A DNA stretch of 6,583 nucleotides from Caldithrix sp. (GTDB taxonomy: Bacteria > KSB1 > UBA2214 > DYKH01): assembly GCA_020722685.1 (NCBI GenBank), contig DYKH01000054.1:1-6583 (forward strand). The letters run 5' to 3'. Of this stretch, positions 1 through 4,701 are shown in pieces. A program made the position numbers and the translations under genes. The notes below the pieces were generated by a model. That model worked only from the letters and a program-made list of their open reading frames with translations. It was not told where the DNA came from and searched no databases. Numbering within the stretch: position 1 is the stretch's first letter; every line of letters begins with the position of its first letter.

Positions 1-26
1 TCCTCCCTGCGGTCGGAATGACAGGC
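1..26. repeat. Dispersed-repeat-like tract at the left window edge
   Basis: The first 26 bases contain the core CTGCGGTCGGAATGACA. On the other strand this reads TGTCATTCCGACCGCAG. I recall this string as a recurrent intergenic repeat core in many uncultured bacterial genomes; this is memory, not a search. It begins only a few bases past the stop codon of the truncated minus-strand NTF2-like gene and probably continues left of the window. Only one copy is visible here, so calling it a repeat depends on outside knowledge. Confidence 0.4.
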
Positions 27-32
27 TTTGGT

Positions 33-1079
33 TCAGACGGCTAAATTCTTACCATACGTGTAGCCCAAATCGCCCGAGGCCGACAGGTCCCCGGCAATCG
101 GCTGCCAGGCAAGACGGCAAGGTTTCTCCGACAAAATCGCCTGAGCGGCTTCTTTTTCGACAAAAGGCAGAGATCCATGACGGCAAAGACGGACATCGCT
201 GGCCACATAGAATCCAAACGCAGTAACAGTACCGTTTGCAGCGGAGCGATCGGAAAATTGTTGATCCGTTTTCAACAGCTTTTGCCGTTCAGCGGCAACG
301 TCCTCAATTCTCCCGTCCACGACTTTTGCTGCGGATGGTTTGGAGGACGTTTCGACTTTTGTGGGTCGGGCCGCGGCTTGCGGATGGTCGATTCCCTCGT
401 CGATCACCACGCGCCACTCGCCGTTGGCCTGCTTTTTCCATACCGAGACGAAATGACCAAAGGCTACAGACTGGCTATCGGTCCTGGCTTGCTTGTATTC
501 CCAGGGGCCGGTGGTATATCCGAAATCCCCTGAAGCTGCAACGTCGGCAAATGAAGGCTCCCAGCTCAAAACTCCCGAAGATGCCGGGCGCTCCTGGTAC
601 CATTTTCTACCCGAAACGGCATGGGGCCGGAAGACCATGGCTTCATCGGCCAAGAAAGCGAGAAAAGATTCCCGAATGCCTTTTTCCTGGCAAGTCTGAG
701 CAAAGGCTCGCTCCGCTTCGACGAGAGAGTCCAAAGCCGGATGATCGGGTTGATCACTTGTTCCCTTTTCCAACGCAAAGCCTGGAAACATGGGCAAAGG
801 AGGCTGCCACGACCTGAGCACCGTGATGCGACCTCTAAGCTTGCCGTCCACCAAACCATCGGCTTGCATGGTCAGGGAAATCGGAATCCAATTTCCCGGG
901 TTCAGACTTGGATACTCTCCTTTCATGTCCAGCGCAAAAACCTGGGCATGGGCAAACCAACTACTGACTAATTCTTCCGGGGGTTGCCATCCTTTGGCTT
1001 CGACGCAAGAGCAGCAACCAAAAAGTATGGGGAGCAGCAGCGCCAGGCCCGCGGCTCTGTATGAAAGCAATCCATTCAT
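33..1079 (-). CDS. Putative lipoprotein with two NTF2-like (DUF4440/SnoaL-type) domains, second one truncated
   Basis: This encodes 348 residues from the chosen ATG. The frame stays open upstream to 1214, but the ATG at 1077-1079 places a hydrophobic segment (residues 9-21) and a lipobox-like L-F-G-C (Cys22) at the N terminus, so the start was chosen there. The SD is weak: AAGG lies 12 nt upstream. Residues 30-110 have no family I recognise. Residues about 117-233 look like a DUF4440/NTF2-like fold, with an opening helix (LVEAERAFAQ), an ASGDFGYTTG turn and the closing strand pair VSVWKKQANGEWRVVID. After a low-complexity linker (234-258), residues 262-348 repeat the pattern (LLKTDQQFSD, then ASGDLGYTYG). 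The protein then stops, about 40 residues short of the equivalent end of domain 1. No catalytic function can be assigned. Likely membrane-anchored outside the cytoplasm. Confidence 0.72.
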   Translation of the reverse strand: MNGLLSYRAAGLALLLPILFGCCSCVEAKGWQPPEELVSSWFAHAQVFALDMKGEYPSLNPGNWIPISLTMQADGLVDGKLRGRITVLRSWQPPLPMFPGFALEKGTSDQPDHPALDSLVEAERAFAQTCQEKGIRESFLAFLADEAMVFRPHAVSGRKWYQERPASSGVLSWEPSFADVAASGDFGYTTGPWEYKQARTDSQSVAFGHFVSVWKKQANGEWRVVIDEGIDHPQAAARPTKVETSSKPSAAKVVDGRIEDVAAERQKLLKTDQQFSDRSAANGTVTAFGFYVASDVRLCRHGSLPFVEKEAAQAILSEKPCRLAWQPIAGDLSASGDLGYTYGKNLAV

Positions 1080-1158
1080 TCCTTCATCCGACCTTGTCTC
1101 TTCCAAATCAATAGACCGCACCTCCGACATTAAGATGCATTGCAAAGACCTGCCGACG

Positions 1159-1184
1159 GCCACGAAGACACAAAGACACGAAAG
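1159..1184 (-). repeat. Degenerate 26-bp repeat, copy 1 of an inverted pair
   Basis: This copy starts GCCACGAAG and continues as an ACAC/AAAG-rich tract. It matches the reverse complement of 1272-1297 at 21 of 26 positions. It lies in the leader region upstream of the NTF2-like gene, outside any gene I accept. The two copies are 87 bp apart, which in RNA would allow a long imperfect stem. I recall similar 'CTTTGTGTCTTCGTGG' strings as common intergenic repeats in environmental bacteria, but could not check this. Confidence 0.55.
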
Positions 1185-1271
1185 CTCACTTGAACGCAGA
1201 AGGTCAGGATTCATTGCTGAGAATACAAGCCTGAAAGACCTCGAACCATGATTCTATACACGTCTCCGTCT

Positions 1272-1297
1272 CCTTGGTGTCTTGGCGCCTTCGTGGC
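1272..1297 (+). repeat. Degenerate 26-bp repeat, copy 2 of an inverted pair
   Basis: This copy ends GCCTTCGTGGC and is the inverted partner of 1159-1184, with five mismatches over 26 bases. The mismatches are spread along the unit rather than clustered at one end, as expected for a diverged repeat family rather than a single recent duplication. No coding frame explains the conservation. Confidence 0.55.
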
Positions 1298-1332
1298 AAC
1301 TGAATTATTATGTATTGGGAAGAGGCACCTAC

Positions 1333-1624
1333 AAGTTAAACTTGCTACCGGACACTATTAGACCAACCACGGATCATCACGGAATGACACGGATTCTTGA
1401 TGTTGATTGGGGTTGATCGTGCAATTCTGCAAAGGCGACAGAACCATATTGGCCAATTTAGAGGATGCTTCGGATATGGAATCTTAGACGGCCGCTCAGA
1501 ACCGCGTAAGTTTGTGGCCACTAAAAACGTCTGGTCGTCCATTGCGATAAAGGATCCTACAAAATCCGTGACGCTCCGTGTAGCTCGGTGGTTTCTGGAA
1601 AGTGTCCGGTAGTGAGAAGTTAAA
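1333..1624. mobile_element. MITE-like non-autonomous element with 8-bp target duplication
   Basis: The element proper is 1341-1616 (276 bp). Its ends form a 16-bp terminal inverted repeat matching at 14 positions, with a perfect inner 12 bp: CTACCGGACACT at 1345-1356 against AGTGTCCGGTAG at 1601-1612. Weaker complementarity continues inward to about 1395 and 1563; both arms carry CACGGATT at their inner end. The octamer AAGTTAAA flanks it exactly on both sides (1333-1340 and 1617-1624) as a direct repeat, the signature of transposition with an 8-bp target duplication. There is no transposase: the frames inside (65 and 71 codons) have no recognisable domain. It would have to be mobilised in trans by an insertion sequence with the same ends. 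The right duplication directly abuts the stop codon of the POT transporter, so insertion spared that gene but replaced its 3' flank. The element family is not identified. Confidence 0.7.
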
Positions 1625-3280
1625 TTACTCGGTCGCCTTTTCCAAAGGCTTCATAATCGAAAATATAAAAGCCGCGGAAAGCAGGCAGCAAACGGTAAAT
1701 ATCGACCAAAGCTGCCAAAGCTCCAACCGAACCCAGAAAAAGCTGCCGACGAACAAGAGCTTGTTGCCGATGGCCGTGGCGCCCAGCCAGCCGCCTTGCA
1801 TCAATCCCTGAAATCTCGGCGGTGCCACTTTGGATACAAAAGACAAACCCATGGGACTGAGGAACAGCTCGGCGATGGTCAGGATGAGATAGCTGTTGAT
1901 CAGCCAATAGGGCGAAACCCGGGCCGGCGATATTTCGCCATTCAGCGCCGCCGGGGACGGCAGTTTAATGGAGCCGATCAGAATAACCAAAAATCCCAAG
2001 GCCGCGATGATCATGCCGATGCCGATTTTTTTCGGCGTCGTAGGTTCTTTCCCCTTTTCTCCCAATTTTGCAAAGAGCGCCAGAAAAACCGGCGTAAAGA
2101 AGACGATAAAAAGCGGATTGAACTGTTGGAATGTTTCTGGCGCAATGGCGTTGCTGGGCGAGTAGCCGGAAAAGAAAACAGCGGCAAGAATTCCCCCCAG
2201 GACAGTCAAGCCTCCGCCCAATAGACGCAGATTGAGCTTGTTCTTCTTGTTAACAAGCAAGACAATGCCGATAACGACGCCGATGACCGATAGCAATGCC
2301 TTGAGGTCGAAGAAGATGTAGGAGAATGGCCCGACCTCCTTGACGATGTAGTCGCGGGCAAAGAAAGTCAAGGTCAATCCATTCTGATGAAACGACATCC
2401 AGAAGAAAATGACCACAAAGAATACCAAACCGAGTGCAATCAGCCGCCGTTTTTCTTCTTCCCACGGCATTTGATCTTTTTTGGCGCCCCCCGCTTCGGC
2501 GGCCTTCTCCATCGCTTTCTTGTTCGGCAGCCAATGGTGGAAAAGAATGTAGCTCAGCAGGGAGATGATCATGGCAACAGCGGCAATTCCGAACGCATAA
2601 TTGTATCCCTTGGCAAAAACCTCCAAATATCTGTTGACAAAATCTCCCAAATCCGAGACCGTCCCGGAAATCGCCGCATTCTTTGCCAAGGCCTGCAATT
2701 CCGCAGTATCCCGCAATGTTCCGTTGAGAAATTGATGGCAAAGGGAGGGTAGGTTGGCGTCGTGGCGAAAGCCTTGGCTTTGCAAGTACCAATTGCGGAT
2801 GCCGGTGGCGGCGTTAGGGGCGAAAAAAGCGCCGATGTTAATGCCCATGTAGAAAATCATAAAGGCCGCGTCCCGCAGACCTTTCTTCTCTTCGTTGTCG
2901 TACAACTGGCCGACCAATGCTTGCAGGTTGCCCTTAAAGAGGCCGTTTCCCAAGGCGATGACGAATAGACCCGCCACCGTCGCCGTCAACGTCATGCCCG
3001 GCGCAGCGATGATGACGTATCCCGCCAGCATGATGACAATTCCTACCAAAATCGTTCCCTTGTAGTTCTTGGTGGCATCCGCAATAAAGCCGCCCAGCAA
3101 GGCCAGGGCGTAGATGCCAAAATAGAACCAGCTATAAATGTCTCCCGCCTTCTCCTCGGTCAGGCCGTATTTTGCTTGCAGAAAAAGAACCAGAATGGCC
3201 ATCATGGTGTAGAATCCGAACCGCTCGCCCATGTTGGCAAAGAACGCGACAGCTAATCCCTTGGGATGATCCTTGAACAT
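1625..3280 (-). CDS. POT/PTR-family proton-coupled oligopeptide transporter (MFS)
   Basis: A complete 551-residue inner-membrane protein of the POT (PTR2) family, which imports di- and tripeptides with protons. Family signatures are clear: a TM1 block NMGERFGFY (16-24), GGFIADATKNYKGTI (63-77), GNGLFKGN with the conserved TM4 lysine (Lys116), FYMGINIGAFFAP (143-155), and AELFLSPMGLSFVSK (470-484) with the TM10 acid Glu471. Twelve or more hydrophobic helices span the length. A roughly 65-residue hydrophilic insert (160-225) separates the FYMGIN helix from the next. Two positions differ from the classical motifs: ExxERFxYY has Asn16 for the first Glu and Phe23 for the first Tyr, and the usual acidic residue in TM7 is His298 in FWMSFHQNG. 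The start is supported by AGAGGAGG (3289-3296) 8 nt upstream. A strong promoter lies farther up. Substrate range cannot be read from sequence. Confidence 0.95.
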   Translation of the reverse strand: MFKDHPKGLAVAFFANMGERFGFYTMMAILVLFLQAKYGLTEEKAGDIYSWFYFGIYALALLGGFIADATKNYKGTILVGIVIMLAGYVIIAAPGMTLTATVAGLFVIALGNGLFKGNLQALVGQLYDNEEKKGLRDAAFMIFYMGINIGAFFAPNAATGIRNWYLQSQGFRHDANLPSLCHQFLNGTLRDTAELQALAKNAAISGTVSDLGDFVNRYLEVFAKGYNYAFGIAAVAMIISLLSYILFHHWLPNKKAMEKAAEAGGAKKDQMPWEEEKRRLIALGLVFFVVIFFWMSFHQNGLTLTFFARDYIVKEVGPFSYIFFDLKALLSVIGVVIGIVLLVNKKNKLNLRLLGGGLTVLGGILAAVFFSGYSPSNAIAPETFQQFNPLFIVFFTPVFLALFAKLGEKGKEPTTPKKIGIGMIIAALGFLVILIGSIKLPSPAALNGEISPARVSPYWLINSYLILTIAELFLSPMGLSFVSKVAPPRFQGLMQGGWLGATAIGNKLLFVGSFFWVRLELWQLWSIFTVCCLLSAAFIFSIMKPLEKATE

Positions 3281-3325
3281 ACTGCGAACCTCCTCTTGAG
3301 AAATTTTTCCTGAACGACTCCTTGC

Positions 3326-3343
3326 TTCGCGCTGCTACGCGAA
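3326..3343 (-). other. Leader hairpin in the transporter 5' UTR
   Basis: TTCGCG (3326-3331) and CGCGAA (3338-3343) form a perfect 6-bp stem with a 6-base loop. It lies between the predicted transporter promoter and its SD, so it would be in the untranslated leader. There is no T-run after it on the transcript strand, so it does not look like an attenuator terminator. Confidence 0.4.
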
Positions 3344-3374
3344 TCACTGCCGATTTTCGATATTCCGCGAGGGG

Positions 3375-3403
3375 ATTATACCAAAGTGTTGGAAGAATTA
3401 CAA
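3375..3403 (-). promoter_or_regulatory. Sigma-70-type promoter for the POT transporter
   Basis: Read on the minus strand, a perfect TATAAT (3375-3380) is preceded by TGG, making an extended -10. A TTGTAA -35 box (3398-3403, four of six matches) lies 17 bp upstream. Transcription would start near 3368 and give a leader of about 88 nt before the ATG at 3280. Spacing, orientation and location all fit the transporter gene. Confidence 0.65.
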
Positions 3404-3530
3404 GCTGAAAAATTGTAGGCGATCACGTAGAGCGATCCTGGCGGAGTGTGGGGGCCTTTGAAACGGTCACGGAATTTGACATTTCGATTGCAACCCGCTG
3501 TTCATTTCGCCTCGTTCAAACGAGCTGTTA

Positions 3531-3781
3531 ATGAGAACCATTCTTCATGAACACCCATCCTCAGCAGCGTGGTCGCCGGATTCTTGGAGAGACAAACATA
3601 GGGAGCTTGGCTTGCTTTACCTGAGGAGTTCGATTCCGTGATCGGACACCACGACCCCGGTTACCAAAAAGCTTATCAATGGGCGCCGTGGTACGAGGAC
3701 CGCCGGTTTGGCGGATGGGTGGAAATGGCTTTAGAAATCCCATTCCAATCGCCTCCATTTGTACGCAAAGGCCGATTGTAG
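3531..3781 (+). pseudogene. Possible decayed coding remnant in two overlapping frames
   Basis: Frame 1 runs from an ATG at 3531 to a stop at 3639-3641 (36 residues, including AAWSPDSWRDKHRELGL). A second frame is open from 3602 to a stop at 3779-3781 (59 residues, including LPEEFDSVIGHHDPGYQ and WAPWYEDRRFGGWVEMAL). The second frame has protein-like composition with G or C at about two thirds of third codon positions. It contains a His-His-Asp-Pro string of the kind seen in HD/HDOD-type proteins, but that resemblance is weak and unproven. Neither frame has a good ribosome binding site. A single-base indel in the overlap 3602-3641 would join them. I cannot name the family, and random open frames of this size are possible. 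Confidence 0.2.
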
Positions 3782-3869
3782 GCGTATTCTTATTTTGATT
3801 CTTGGAGGTTTTGGCAAAATTAACTGTTGCAATTTTTCCATAAAATTGGTTAATTAGCATCAAACTCAA

Positions 3870-3890
3870 TTTGATCTCTTCGAGATCGAG
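3870..3890 (+). other. Leader hairpin just upstream of the tetraheme cytochrome
   Basis: GATCTC (3873-3878) and GAGATC (3882-3887) pair perfectly around a TTC loop, and three further pairs, two of them wobbles, extend the stem to nine. It ends 15 bases before the GGAGG ribosome binding site (3906-3910) and leaves that site free. It could protect the 5' end of the transcript or be an operator palindrome. Nothing in the sequence decides between these. Confidence 0.4.
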
Positions 3891-3915
3891 CAGGACCCAA
3901 ACCTTGGAGGACAAG

Positions 3916-4473
3916 ATGAAACAAGTGTATCTTTCCATCACTCTTTTGTTAACAGGAATGTTTCTATTTGCCAACATGCTATCGGCTCAAACGGACGCGC
4001 CAAAATACGTTGGCTCGGCCAAATGCAAGATCTGCCACATGGGGGCAAAAAAGGGCGATCAGTATGCAAAATGGCAAGCAAGCCAGCATTCAAAGGCTTT
4101 CGCCACCCTGGCAACGGAAAGGGCTAAGGAAGTCGCCAAAAAAGCCGGCGTGGAAGGAAATCCGCAGGAATCGGCCAAATGCCTAAAATGTCACGTCACC
4201 GGTTTCGATGCCCCTGCTTCGGCCAAGGCTGCTACCTTTGCGCAGACGGAGGGGGTTGGCTGTGAAGCCTGTCACGGTGCAGGTTCTGCCTACCAATCTA
4301 TGAAAGTCATGAAAGCGTTGCGGGCCGGCACTCAAGAAGCCAAAGCCGTCGGTTTCCTGAAAGGGGATGAAGCCACCTGCAAAAAATGTCACAATCCCGA
4401 AAGCCCCACATATAAGCCATTCAAATTTGATGAGGCGTGGAAGCAAATCGCTCACATGATTCCCGCCGGATGA
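3916..4473 (+). CDS. Periplasmic tetraheme cytochrome c, cytochrome c554 family
   Basis: This encodes 185 residues starting at the ATG at 3916, chosen because GGAGG (3906-3910) lies 5 nt upstream and a typical signal peptide follows: two Lys/Gln residues, a hydrophobic core 6-19, and cleavage near Ser23-Ala24-Gln25. The frame is open a little further upstream from a TTG, but that start lacks a signal peptide. Four CXXCH c-heme sites are visible: CKICH (37-41), CLKCH (89-93), CEACH (116-120) and CKKCH (155-159). The layout, with YVGSAKCKICH and a W-x-x-SxH block (53-58) followed by a long spacer and CLKCHVTGF, is that of cytochrome c554-type proteins, which shuttle electrons in the periplasm. 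His58 and His180 are candidate distal ligands. No catalytic residues are evident, so an electron-carrier role is most likely, perhaps for the membrane cytochrome encoded next. Confidence 0.9.
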   Translation: MKQVYLSITLLLTGMFLFANMLSAQTDAPKYVGSAKCKICHMGAKKGDQYAKWQASQHSKAFATLATERAKEVAKKAGVEGNPQESAKCLKCHVTGFDAPASAKAATFAQTEGVGCEACHGAGSAYQSMKVMKALRAGTQEAKAVGFLKGDEATCKKCHNPESPTYKPFKFDEAWKQIAHMIPAG

Positions 4474-4537
4474 TCTGAATGACCCGTGGGATGCGTTTGT
4501 TCACGTTCCACAATCAGTTTAACATTCGTTAGAAGCA

Positions 4538-4573
4538 ATGCGCCTTGAGCTGTCTACAAAGCTCGGGGCGCGT
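4538..4573 (+). other. Strong 14-bp stem-loop between the two cytochrome genes
   Basis: Bases 4538-4551 pair without interruption with 4560-4573 around an 8-base loop: eleven Watson-Crick pairs and three G-T wobbles. The base of the stem is GCGCC/GGCGC. No T-run follows on the plus strand, so it is not a classical intrinsic terminator. Placed 64 bp after one cytochrome stop codon and 128 bp before the next start, it could be a partial terminator, an RNA-processing site or a 3'-end stabiliser setting different levels of the two cytochromes. Confidence 0.6.
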
Positions 4574-4701
4574 CATGTCTTCTGAGAGCTCCACCTGATC
4601 TTGTCGGCACGGAATCAGGCGCGAGCTTGCCGCAACCCATCACCGATATCAACCGGATGGAAGCCTGTCCGCACAGCCGAGTTCATTAGGAATCCCAATC
4701 T

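Larger units (their letters stand above)
3281..3915. other. Divergent intergenic region between transporter and cytochrome genes
   Basis: These 635 bp separate two divergent genes. They hold the SD, a leader hairpin and an extended -10 promoter for the transporter (3289-3403), a short palindrome CTCGTTCAAACGAG at 3511-3524, a possible decayed coding remnant (3531-3781), a small hairpin CCGCC/GGCGG near 3701-3715, an A+T-rich stretch (3785-3870) that probably contains the cytochrome promoter, and a leader hairpin before the cytochrome start. I see no intact gene, tRNA or terminator with a T-run in it. Confidence 0.6.

Noticed and set aside
177..1251. Several overlapping plus-strand open frames opposite the NTF2-like gene
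   Set aside because: They are antisense shadows. The minus frame has a signal peptide and internal domain duplication, while the plus frames are rich in Arg and Pro with no domain pattern.
1307..1334. Possible minus-strand promoter for the NTF2-like gene (TTGTAG, 16 bp, CATAAT)
   Set aside because: The -35 match is only three of six, the spacer is short, and the leader would exceed 220 nt through repeats.
1345..1612. Two short open frames (65 codons minus, 71 codons plus) inside the MITE-like element
   Set aside because: Neither resembles a transposase or any other family, and both lack ribosome binding sites. The inverted-repeat structure explains the segment better.
3511..3524. Short palindrome CTCGTTCAAACGAG as an operator
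   Set aside because: Six-base arms around a two-base centre arise by chance at this length, no second copy is seen near a promoter, and no regulator is encoded nearby.
3628..3637. GTTCGATTCC, which resembles a tRNA T-loop
   Set aside because: The flanking bases do not form the five-pair T-stem, and no acceptor, D or anticodon arm can be placed around it.
3827..3855. Possible promoter for the tetraheme cytochrome (TTGCAA, 17 bp, TTAATT)
   Set aside because: The location and A+T content are right, but the -10 box matches poorly and other choices are about as good, so it is not listed as a feature.
3561..3977. A 138-codon minus-strand open frame across the divergent spacer
   Set aside because: It overlaps the start and signal peptide of the well-supported tetraheme cytochrome, has no plausible SD, and gives a composition with no recognisable domain.
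4474..4701. Intrinsic terminator after the tetraheme cytochrome
   Set aside because: The only strong hairpin (4538-4573) is not followed by a T-run, so it is reported as an unexplained stem-loop instead.
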